64,000 bases of DNA, taken from positions 4,181,319-4,245,318 of the forward strand of contig NZ_CM002917.1 of the NCBI RefSeq assembly GCF_000154705.2, read 5' to 3'. Position numbers and translations under genes: made by a program. Of this stretch, positions 25,679 through 33,657 are shown piece by piece (within the stretch, counting starts at the first letter, position 1; every line of letters starts with the position of its first letter). Below the pieces are notes generated by a model, which was given only the letters and a program-made list of their open reading frames with translations, made no database searches and had not been told where the DNA came from. Source of the DNA: Hoeflea phototrophica DFL-43 (lineage in GTDB: Bacteria > Pseudomonadota > Alphaproteobacteria > Rhizobiales > Rhizobiaceae).

Positions 25679-27013
25679 TCAGCCTCGAAGTTTGCCCCGG
25701 AACTGCTCTGGCAACCAAAGCGCCAGATCCGGGTAGAGCATCACGATCACAAGTGTGAGCAACATGATCGCGACGAAGGGAATGACGGATGCATAGATGT
25801 GACGCAGCTTGATTTCGGGTGGCGCCATGGCGCGCATCAGGAACAGATTGTACCCAAACGGAGGCGTCATATAGGCGATCTGGCAGGTGATCGTGTAGAG
25901 AATGCCGTACCAGACCAGATCAAAGCCAAGCACCTTGACCAGAGGCACATAGAGCGGCGCGACAATCACCAGCATCGCCGTATCATCAAGAAAGGTGCCC
26001 ATCAGCAGGAAACTCAGCTGCATCAGGATCAGGATCTGCCAGGGTTCAAGCCCCAGCTGACCGAGGAAGAAATTCTCGATCGCCCGCACCGCGCCAAGGC
26101 CATCGAACACGGCACCGAAACACAGTGCCGCGAGAATGATCCACATGAACATGCAGGAAATGCCCAGTGTCTTGCGCAGCACGTTCTCCATCACCTCGCG
26201 CGACAGCCGGCCTTTGATGAAGGCTGCGGCCATTGAGGCCAGCGCACCCACGGCGGAGCTTTCCACCAGACTGGTGACACCCATCAGGAACAGCCCGTTC
26301 ATCAGGAAGAAGATCATGAATGGCAGGAAGCCCGCCTTCATCAGAACAATGCGTTCTTTCCAGGTTATTGCATCACGCTCTTCCTTCGAGAGCGGCGGCC
26401 CAAGATGCGGTTGCAACTTGCAGCGCACGGCGATGTAGAGAATGAACAGCGTGGCCATCAGCAGGCCCGGGAACACGCCGGCAAGCCACAGCTGGCTGAC
26501 CGGCTGGCGTGCGATCATGCCGTAGAGCACCAGCACCACCGATGGCGGAATCAGGATGCCCAGACTCGAGCCGCCCTGCACCACCCCGGTTATCATCACC
26601 TTGTCGTAGCCGCGCCTGAGCAGTTCCGGCAGCGCGATTGTCGCCCCGATCGCCATGCCCGCCACCGACAGGCCATTCATCGCCGAAATCACCACCATCA
26701 GCAGGATCGTGCCAATCGCCAGCCCTCCGGGTACAGGCCCGAACCAGACATGAAACATCCGGTAAAGGTCGTCGGCAATCCGGCTTTCCGACAGCATATA
26801 GCCCATGAAGATGAACATCGGCAGCGTCAGCAGCGGATACCATTTCATCAGCTTGATCGACTGTGCAAAGGCGATTTCAACTCCGCCGGTGCCCCACAGG
26901 GGCAACGCCGCGATCACCGCGACAGCGCCAATGACGCCGAACACCCGCTGCCCGGTCAAAAGCAGCGCCATCATTGCGGCAAACATGAAAAGGGCAATCA
27001 GTTCGTAACTCAA
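25679..27013 (-). CDS. dctM: TRAP transporter large permease DctM
   Basis: The TTG at 27013 gives 444 residues, a normal DctM length, and overlaps the dctQ stop as TTGA. The protein has 11-12 hydrophobic segments and the family motif GGSSLGILIPPSVVLVLYG, followed by conserved blocks such as FMGYMLSESRIADDLY. DctM forms the sodium-driven transport channel. Longer in-frame starts upstream lie within dctQ and encode non-hydrophobic sequence, so they are rejected. Confidence 0.9.
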   Translation of the reverse strand: MSYELIALFMFAAMMALLLTGQRVFGVIGAVAVIAALPLWGTGGVEIAFAQSIKLMKWYPLLTLPMFIFMGYMLSESRIADDLYRMFHVWFGPVPGGLAIGTILLMVVISAMNGLSVAGMAIGATIALPELLRRGYDKVMITGVVQGGSSLGILIPPSVVLVLYGMIARQPVSQLWLAGVFPGLLMATLFILYIAVRCKLQPHLGPPLSKEERDAITWKERIVLMKAGFLPFMIFFLMNGLFLMGVTSLVESSAVGALASMAAAFIKGRLSREVMENVLRKTLGISCMFMWIILAALCFGAVFDGLGAVRAIENFFLGQLGLEPWQILILMQLSFLLMGTFLDDTAMLVIVAPLYVPLVKVLGFDLVWYGILYTITCQIAYMTPPFGYNLFLMRAMAPPEIKLRHIYASVIPFVAIMLLTLVIVMLYPDLALWLPEQFRGKLRG

Positions 27014-27537
27014 AGGCCTGCCTCGCTGGCATGATTGACGCTGACACCGCGCAGATAAAGGATATCGCGGAAGAATTCGGCGAGGGTCTGCAGCAGCATC
27101 AGGAAGACACCGATTGCCGCGACCAGCTTGACCGGCCACATGTAAGGCCGCCACACCGAATGCGCCCGTTCGCCATATTCGATGGCGTAGGTCGTGCTCG
27201 AAATGCCGCCATAGAGCAGCACACAGAGATAGAAGAGCAGGAACAGCACTGTCACGGCATCGATCGCCGCCTTCCGGCGCGGGGACCACATCGAATAAAC
27301 GAGGTCCATGCGCACGTGATCGCCCATCTGCATCGAATAGGGACCGCCAAGCAGATAGTAGCCGACCATCACGAACTGCGCGAACTCAAGCGTCCACAAT
27401 GCGGGAGAGCCTGCAAACTTGGTCAAAGTGGACCATAACAGAACACCCATCAGTCCGAAGATCAGATACATCGCAAATCGTCCAACCTTGCGGTTGAAGG
27501 CGTCAATTGCGCGGATATAGGCTTCAACAAACTTCAT
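27010..27537 (-). CDS. dctQ: TRAP transporter small permease DctQ
   Basis: This 174-residue protein has four predicted membrane helices and the DctQ-type motif GDHVRMDLVYSMWSPRRKA. It connects the binding protein to DctM. The ATG at 27537 is chosen because GGGGAG lies 8 bases upstream; an upstream ATG adds a polar leader of 18 residues. Its stop overlaps the dctM start. Confidence 0.87.
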   Translation of the reverse strand: MKFVEAYIRAIDAFNRKVGRFAMYLIFGLMGVLLWSTLTKFAGSPALWTLEFAQFVMVGYYLLGGPYSMQMGDHVRMDLVYSMWSPRRKAAIDAVTVLFLLFYLCVLLYGGISSTTYAIEYGERAHSVWRPYMWPVKLVAAIGVFLMLLQTLAEFFRDILYLRGVSVNHASEAGL

Positions 27538-27606
27538 CGAGCCCGCTCCCCTGACAGCAGCGTCCGCCCCGGACACGGCAAAGGCTTGCACCCCGGGATT
27601 GCCTGA

Positions 27607-28401
27607 TCACACATGCAGTTGCCCCCTGTGTGTATTGAGGTCAGCCAATGCGGTCTGCAACAGCCCGGCAATTTGCTTGGCCCATTCGGCCTGTCCGGCG
27701 GCATCGGATATCAGATCATTGCGGATTTCCAGCATGACGTTGGCAATTTGCCGGGTCAATCCGTGCTTCTTGAGCGTGTGTGTCACCCCGTCCTGCGGAC
27801 CATAGGGGTAATTCCGGCGCACGCCTTCAAGCCCGGCGGCGGAAGCTGCCTCGAGCATCGCATCAGCCAGCCGCGGATCATCATCATGCAGAATCCCTAG
27901 CGCACCATCGCGGAGGGCACCCAAGTAGACCGGCGTGAACGAATGCACCGTCACCAGAGTGATTGCGCGTCCGGCTTCGTGCCGACTGTCCATCAGGTCA
28001 GCAACGGCGTCATGAAACGGATGATACAGCGCTTGGGCACGTCGGGTTTTGGCCTCGGCACTGAGGCCGCAGTTTCCCGGCACAGCAAAGACTTCGCTTT
28101 TTTCGGGATATGCGTCGGCAGCCTCGGGAGGGCGATTGCAATCATAGGCCAAACGCGAGAACCGCTGCATTACCAGCGCCGCATCAAGCGCTTCCGACAG
28201 CCGCTCCGCAACGCCTGCGGCCCCGATGTCCCAGGCGATGTGGCTCTCAAGCGCCTGGGCATCAAGCCCAAGCGTTCCAAGCGCCTGAGGCATTGTGTTC
28301 GCAGCATGCTCGCAAACCAGAACGATATCGCTGACGCCATCAGCACGGCTCACGGTAAAAACCGGCCCCTCCGATGCGTCGATCAGCTTCTCGTCCTGCA
28401 C
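27607..28401 (-). CDS. N-formylglutamate amidohydrolase family protein
   Basis: This 264-residue protein belongs to the HutG2-like FGase family. Conserved blocks include VCEHAANTMPQ, SRLAYDCNRP and VTVHSFTPVYLG, with candidate zinc ligands Glu/His in CEHA and His in VHSF. Characterised members hydrolyse N-formylglutamate, but many relatives act on other N-acyl amino acids. There are no hut genes nearby. It heads the TRAP/ligase/dehydrogenase cluster, so it may cleave the final gamma-glutamyl amide. Confidence 0.82.
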   Translation of the reverse strand: MQDEKLIDASEGPVFTVSRADGVSDIVLVCEHAANTMPQALGTLGLDAQALESHIAWDIGAAGVAERLSEALDAALVMQRFSRLAYDCNRPPEAADAYPEKSEVFAVPGNCGLSAEAKTRRAQALYHPFHDAVADLMDSRHEAGRAITLVTVHSFTPVYLGALRDGALGILHDDDPRLADAMLEAASAAGLEGVRRNYPYGPQDGVTHTLKKHGLTRQIANVMLEIRNDLISDAAGQAEWAKQIAGLLQTALADLNTHRGQLHV

Positions 28402-28612
28402 GGTAGTTGTAGCTCCCTTGTCTAAGCGCGAATGCCTGGGTTGATATGACTGCGCATGAATTTACCCCGCCCATGGTCCGTCAGCGTTTGTAACATTGAT
28501 TAGGATTGTGCAATCGATGTCAATCCTGTAATTTTTATTACACATCGTGCTGCGTCCTGTCCGGGATCCCTTTCCAAACGTGCGGGGCAGACATTCGAAC
28601 GGGAGACAACGA

Positions 28613-29458
28613 ATGGCCATTCGCGAACAGGTCCAGGCCGAGCTGGGCAACCTGCCGGGAGCGGAAAAGAAGATCGCTCACGCCTTTCTCGCCAACTACC
28701 CGAGCATAGGGCTGTCCACCATCGCCGAGCTCGCAGCCCTTGCCGGCGCCAGCGCCCCGACGGTGTTGCGCTTTGTGGCGCGGCTCGGCTTTGAGTCCTA
28801 TCCCGATTTCCAGCGGCGACTGCGTGCAGATGTTCAGGCGCAATTGATGTCGCCGCTTGAGCGGGCTCGCAGTTCCGGCCCAACCACCGACAACCCGGCA
28901 CTCAAAGCCAGCTTCGCCAACATTGCCGGCAATCTCGAGGCCACCTTGAAGGCGGTGCCTGAAAGCGAATTCGAAACAGCTTGTGAGTTGCTTTCCGATT
29001 CCAGATCAGCCTGTTGCTTTGTCGGAGGGCGCTTCACCGATGCCGTTGCCGGTTACATGGCCGCCCATCTCAGGATCATCCGCCCGGGCGTGAGGCATTT
29101 CGGCGGTCAGACCTCGACCTGGCGCGATCAATTGCTCGACATCCGGCCCGGCGATGTCGCAGTCCTGTTTGACATCCGTCGCTACCAGTCAGATCTCGTT
29201 CGCCTCGGCGAATTGCTGGCCGAGCGCAAGGCACGCATCATTCTCATCACAGACCCCTGGCTGTCGCCGATTGCCCGGTCTGCCCGCGTGGTACTGCCCT
29301 GTGTCGTCGACGCTGACCGCACCTGGGATTCGAGCGTCACTCTGCTTGCCCTCGCCGAAGCCATGATCGATCGGGTGTCGCGCGCTCAGGCAGCCACCGC
29401 CGGCACCCGCATGCAAACCCTCGAAGACATCCACTGGAACAGAACGCCAGGGCTGTGA
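28613..29458 (+). CDS. RpiR/MurR family transcriptional regulator
   Basis: This 281-residue protein has an N-terminal HTH_6 domain (SIGLSTIAELAALAGASAPTVLRFVARLGF, residues ~33-62) and a C-terminal SIS domain (VGGRFTDAVAGYMAAHL ... GDVAVLFDIRRYQ), which senses a phosphosugar or another metabolite. It stands divergent from the TRAP cluster with 211 bases between the starts, so it likely controls that cluster. The ATG at 28613 has GGGAGA upstream; an earlier in-frame start lacks support. Confidence 0.88.
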   Translation: MAIREQVQAELGNLPGAEKKIAHAFLANYPSIGLSTIAELAALAGASAPTVLRFVARLGFESYPDFQRRLRADVQAQLMSPLERARSSGPTTDNPALKASFANIAGNLEATLKAVPESEFETACELLSDSRSACCFVGGRFTDAVAGYMAAHLRIIRPGVRHFGGQTSTWRDQLLDIRPGDVAVLFDIRRYQSDLVRLGELLAERKARIILITDPWLSPIARSARVVLPCVVDADRTWDSSVTLLALAEAMIDRVSRAQAATAGTRMQTLEDIHWNRTPGL

Positions 29459-29530
29459 GGCATCCACCGGCAGCCCGCACATGCCGCCATCATCTTGCGC
29501 AAAGCAAGCGCATCCAATACCCATGATACC

Positions 29531-29860
29531 ATGAACCAGCAGCAAGCCTTGGAGGCCTTCTCAGCACTCAGCCAGGAAACGCGGCTCGCCGTGTTTCGGC
29601 TTCTTGTCACCGCCGGACCGGATGGCCTGGCGTCAGGCGAGATTGGCGAACAGCTGGGCGTGCGCCAGAACACCATGTCGACCAATCTCGGAATCCTGCT
29701 CAAGGCCGGGTTGGTCAACCGCGTGCGCGATGGCCGCAGTGTACGCTATCTCGCCAATCACGATGGCATCAGCGGTCTTCTCGGATTCCTGCTCGAAGAT
29801 TGCTGCGGCGGTCAACCGGACCTGTGCCGCCCGCTGATCCGCCAGCTCTCCTGCAACTGA
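29531..29860 (+). CDS. ArsR family metalloregulator
   Basis: This 109-residue winged-helix repressor has the ArsR core (ALSQETRLAVFRLLVTAG, VRQNTMSTNLGILLKAGLV, DGRSVRYLAN). The C-terminal CC-x6-C motif (DCCGGQPDLC) resembles the cysteine-rich tail of a rhizobial ArsR group and could bind arsenite or another thiophilic metal. There is no ars gene beside it, so its target is unknown. It may act on its own promoter or on a distant site. Confidence 0.85.
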   Translation: MNQQQALEAFSALSQETRLAVFRLLVTAGPDGLASGEIGEQLGVRQNTMSTNLGILLKAGLVNRVRDGRSVRYLANHDGISGLLGFLLEDCCGGQPDLCRPLIRQLSCN

Positions 29861-29867
29861 GACGAAC

Positions 29868-30662
29868 TCAGGCGGGCGCCGTCGCCCGTTTGTAAAGATG
29901 CCAGGTCGCATGCCCCAGCACCGGCAGCGCAATCAGCAGCCCGGCGAACAGCGGCAGCAACGCCAGCAATGTGATCAAACCGACGATAAAGCCAAAGCCA
30001 AGCATCGGCACCGGATTCTTCACCACAGTAGAAACACTGGTGATCATCGCGGTGATAAAATCGACTTCGCGTTCGGCAAGCATCGGCAGCGCGATCACCG
30101 TGGTGGAAAACAGCACCGATGCCAGGAACGCCCCAACGACTGTTCCAACAGCCAGAAAGCCCCAACCTTCTGGCGTTGAAAGAACCACCTGCACGAACGC
30201 GTCCCAGCTCGAGAACGACTTGAAGCCCAGAAACAGCGCCAGAAGCAGCCGGACCTGATAGACCCAGATCCAGAAGATGAACATCACAACAAAGGCCATC
30301 CAGCCAAGCTGCCGCTCCCGCTGATGGAACACCTCGGCCAACACGCCCTTGCGCGTCACCGGCTCACCAGCAGCAAGCCGGCGGCTGACTTCATACAACC
30401 CGACCGCCACGAAGGGGCCGAGCAATGGGAAGCCGATTGCCAGCGGAATGATCATCCAGGGCGATCCGATACGCGTTAGAAACGCCAGAATGACAAGTCC
30501 GCCCAGCATGTAGATGCCACCAAAAAACAGCCCGAATCCGGGACGCGCCCGGAAATCCGACCATCCCGCGCCAAGGCTGGCTTTAACGTCATCAAACGAA
30601 ATTGCCCGAATCGGTGGGGCGCCAACCGGTTCCTCTCCGGCCATTCCAGTGCTGTTGTTCAT
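29868..30662 (-). CDS. DUF2189 domain membrane protein
   Basis: This 264-residue protein has about six hydrophobic segments and the DUF2189 pattern, with a short N-terminal cytoplasmic part (IRAISFDDVKASLGAGWSDF) before the first membrane helix. The function of the family is unknown; some members neighbour cytochrome c oxidase genes elsewhere. The ATG at 30662 is preferred over a longer upstream start. It converges on the ArsR gene with a 7-base gap. Confidence 0.85.
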   Translation of the reverse strand: MNNSTGMAGEEPVGAPPIRAISFDDVKASLGAGWSDFRARPGFGLFFGGIYMLGGLVILAFLTRIGSPWMIIPLAIGFPLLGPFVAVGLYEVSRRLAAGEPVTRKGVLAEVFHQRERQLGWMAFVVMFIFWIWVYQVRLLLALFLGFKSFSSWDAFVQVVLSTPEGWGFLAVGTVVGAFLASVLFSTTVIALPMLAEREVDFITAMITSVSTVVKNPVPMLGFGFIVGLITLLALLPLFAGLLIALPVLGHATWHLYKRATAPA

Positions 30663-30868
30663 CGTTGAATCCTCCCTGCTACCGGCCCGAGCCGATACTT
30701 TTCGGCACAAGATCGACACCATTCATTCAAAAATAACAATAAATCTATCATTATATCGTTTTTCCTGGCTCGCAATGCTTGAATACGCTTGCAATCATCA
30801 ACTTTTGAGCCAGTATCCGGAAATGTAGGGGCAATGATTGCCGCATCGTTCTAAATGATGGGGTCTGG

Positions 30869-31657
30869 ATGACTGACAGCAGAGAAACACTGCACGACGT
30901 TCTTGCGGCGTTCAAGCAGGCAGAAGCAGATTTGGCCTGCGCAATTGATGCGGGGGAAACAGAGCAGATCCACCGCGCAGAGCTTCGTCTCTCGCAGGTG
31001 CACTTTGCGGTGTGCCATTATCCAAGTCAGACCCCGGCAGAGTTGAGCGCACAACTGCGCTTCTTGCTGGATCGCCTGATCAACCAGACCGGGGCGAGCC
31101 ATGAAAGTGTGGAGTACCGCGAGCTCTGCGACATGCTTACCAACCGGCTCGAGAGACAGATAGGAACGCCCTGGGAGCGCGCGGCAGGCCGCGGTGAGGT
31201 GGCATCGCAACCAACCTACCTTGATCCGCTGGAAAGCCTGTCGGTGTCGGACCTGGTTTCGCAGGCAACGGACCGTGTCTCCATCATCGGCACAGATTAC
31301 CGCTATCTTCGCACCAGCATGGGCAATGTCGATTTCTATAAGAGAACCCAGCAAGACCTTACGGGCAGGCACGTGGGCGAGACGATCGGCGCGATGCGGT
31401 TTGAAAAGAGGGCCCGTGCACGTTTGGACGCCTGCTTCAACGGCAGCCTGCAGGACTACAGCCACACTTTGGAAATCAATGGACAAATCCGGATCATGAA
31501 TTGCCGCATGTCACCGGTCCGCGATCGCCATAACGCCCTTATTGGAGCGCGCGTGCTCATGAGTGATGTCACCTCTCTTTATCAAGGTGAAACGCCGTTG
31601 ACCCCTTGCGCGAAAATGGCAAACGATCTCAGCGTTGGTATCCTGAAGAGAGCCTGA
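30869..31657 (+). CDS. PAS-domain protein of unknown function
   Basis: This 262-residue soluble protein has a helical N-terminal half and a PAS-like domain at about residues 125-235 (VSIIGTDYRYLRTSMGNVDFY ... SPVRDRHNALIGARVLMSDVT). No kinase, GGDEF, EAL or DNA-binding domain follows, so output is not obvious. It could be a free-standing sensor that acts through a partner. GTCTGG precedes the ATG; the Shine-Dalgarno is weak. Confidence 0.65.
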   Translation: MTDSRETLHDVLAAFKQAEADLACAIDAGETEQIHRAELRLSQVHFAVCHYPSQTPAELSAQLRFLLDRLINQTGASHESVEYRELCDMLTNRLERQIGTPWERAAGRGEVASQPTYLDPLESLSVSDLVSQATDRVSIIGTDYRYLRTSMGNVDFYKRTQQDLTGRHVGETIGAMRFEKRARARLDACFNGSLQDYSHTLEINGQIRIMNCRMSPVRDRHNALIGARVLMSDVTSLYQGETPLTPCAKMANDLSVGILKRA

Positions 31658-31831
31658 AGTTGTTTTTCAGCCCGTTCTCGCCTGGTAAACTGGCAAAATT
31701 CTTGCCAACACCCTACCTATGGTTATCGACTTCCAAAAGAAAACGGCGGTTGTCCATCTCTAGGTGACGGTGTGTTTATGGCTGTCGCCTTGGCAACGGC
31801 GCCAGAAACCACCCGGTTCAGGAGATCCAGA

Positions 31832-32287
31832 ATGTCCGCCTTTGTGATAGCCGTTCTTGTGATCGTGACCGCCTCAAGCGGTGCCATCTTCAAGCCCGGC
31901 CCCTGGTACGAAAGTCTTCAGCGGCCAAGCTGGACCCCGCCCAACTGGGCGTTTCCGGTGGTCTGGAGCATTCTCTACATCCTTATCGGCGTTTCGGGCT
32001 GGATCGTCTGGCAGGCCCAGGGTGTGGGTCTGGCCATGGGATTGTGGCTGCTGCAACTGATCCTCAACGCCGCCTGGTCCTGGCTCTTCTTTGGAATGAA
32101 ACGGATGGATCTGGCCTTCGTCGATGTTTGCGCCCTGCTCCTTTCCATTCTCGCCTACATTGCCATTGCCAGCACCGTTTCACCTCTCGCAGCGCTTCTG
32201 TTCGCCCCTTACGCCGTTTGGGTCGTCACTGCGGCAACACTTAATCGCGCCGTGTGGCGTCTCAATCCGGAGGCTGTCAGCGGCTGA
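31832..32287 (+). CDS. tspO: TspO/MBR family protein
   Basis: This 151-residue five-helix membrane protein shows the tryptophan-rich motif WYESLQRPSWTPPNWAFPVVW and the later NAAWSWLFFGMKR. TspO binds porphyrins and related ligands and affects tetrapyrrole-linked regulation in alphaproteobacteria. The ATG at 31832 is chosen because AGGAGA lies 6 bases before it; a longer in-frame start adds 20 unlikely residues. Confidence 0.9.
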   Translation: MSAFVIAVLVIVTASSGAIFKPGPWYESLQRPSWTPPNWAFPVVWSILYILIGVSGWIVWQAQGVGLAMGLWLLQLILNAAWSWLFFGMKRMDLAFVDVCALLLSILAYIAIASTVSPLAALLFAPYAVWVVTAATLNRAVWRLNPEAVSG

Positions 32288-32394
32288 TCCGGGCCGCTGC
32301 GCCATCAAGCATCTTCCAATTGGGATGGACACGGATTAGGTAGGGAGCAGCTTCATGGCAGATGGCCGGAAGCGGCGACCATTCCGAGGGCTCC

Positions 32395-33636
32395 ATGACT
32401 GAATCTCCCTTTGTTGTTCCGCAGGCCCGCCGGTCCAGCATTGCTGTCGATGTCGGCGGTGTCATTGTCGGTGGCGGCGCGCCGGTTGTCGTGCAATCGA
32501 TGACCAACACTGACACTGCCGATGTGGACGCAACTGTCGCCCAGGTTGCAGCCCTGCACAATGCCGGCTCCGAGATCGTGCGGATCACTGTCGACCGGGA
32601 TGAGAGCGCCGCCGCTGTTCCGAAGATCCGGGAGCGGCTCGAACGGCTTGGCATTGACGTTCCGCTGGTTGGCGACTTCCACTATATCGGCCACAAGCTT
32701 CTGGCTGATCATCCCTCTTGCGCCGAGGCGCTTTCCAAGTATCGCATCAATCCCGGCAATGTCGGCTTCAAGGACAAGAAAGACCGCCAGTTCGTCGAGA
32801 TTATCGAGATGGCGATCAAATACGACAAACCCGTGCGCATCGGGGTCAACTGGGGATCGCTTGATCAGGTGCTTCTGACCAGGCTGATGGATGAGAATGC
32901 TGAGAACGGCTCGCCTCTCAGCGCCCGTGATGTCACGCGGGAAGCAATCATCCAGTCAGCCCTGCATTCGGCCGCCCTTGCGGAAGAAACCGGCCTGCCG
33001 CGCAATCGTATCATTTTGTCGGCCAAGGTCAGCCAGGTTCAGGACCTGATCGCAGTCTATGGAGAACTGGCCCGTCGCTCGGACCACGCATTGCACCTGG
33101 GCCTGACCGAGGCCGGCATGGGCTCGAAGGGCATCGTCGCCTCGGCAGCCGCCATGGGCATTGTGCTCCAGGGTGGCGTCGGAGACACCATCCGCGTGTC
33201 ACTCACGCCTGAACCGGGCGGAGACCGCACCCGTGAGGTCATGGTTGCCCAGGAACTGCTGCAGGTCATGGGGTTCCGGCAGTTCCTGCCGGTGGTTGCC
33301 GCTTGCCCCGGCTGCGGACGCACCACCTCGACCGTATTTCAGGAGCTCGCCCGCACCATCGAGGATGACCTGCGCGAGAACATGCCGGTCTGGCGCGAAA
33401 AATACCCCGGTGTCGAGGGCTTGCAGGTCGCCGTCATGGGCTGCATCGTCAACGGGCCCGGCGAATCCAAGCACGCCGACATCGGCATTTCATTGCCCGG
33501 CACCGGCGAAAGCCCCGCAGCCCCGGTCTTCATTGACGGAAAGAAGGCAGGAACGCTACGCGGCCCGAAAATCGCCGAGGATTTTCAGGTAATGGTCGCT
33601 GACTATATTGAAAAACGGTTCGGCCAGAACGGGTAA
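32395..33636 (+). CDS. ispG: 4-hydroxy-3-methylbut-2-enyl diphosphate synthase IspG (GcpE)
   Basis: This 413-residue iron-sulfur enzyme makes HMBPP from MEcPP, the penultimate step of the MEP isoprenoid pathway. The cluster ligands are visible in CPGCGRTT and [10 protein letters not shown]. The N-terminal barrel has [16 protein letters not shown] and RINPGN. Size and motifs fit the bacterial form. The ATG at 32395 is preferred to one 33 bases upstream because the family starts near this point. ispA lies 2.7 kb downstream on the other strand. Confidence 0.96.
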   Translation: MTESPFVVPQARRSSIAVDVGGVIVGGGAPVVVQSMTNTDTADVDATVAQVAALHNAGSEIVRITVDRDESAAAVPKIRERLERLGIDVPLVGDFHYIGHKLLADHPSCAEALSKYRINPGNVGFKDKKDRQFVEIIEMAIKYDKPVRIGVNWGSLDQVLLTRLMDENAENGSPLSARDVTREAIIQSALHSAALAEETGLPRNRIILSAKVSQVQDLIAVYGELARRSDHALHLGLTEAGMGSKGIVASAAAMGIVLQGGVGDTIRVSLTPEPGGDRTREVMVAQELLQVMGFRQFLPVVAACPGCGRTTSTVFQELARTIEDDLRENMPVWREKYPGVEGLQVAVMGCIVNGPGESKHADIGISLPGTGESPAAPVFIDGKKAGTLRGPKIAEDFQVMVADYIEKRFGQNG

Positions 33637-33657
33637 CTAAGACTGGAAGTGGCTCTG

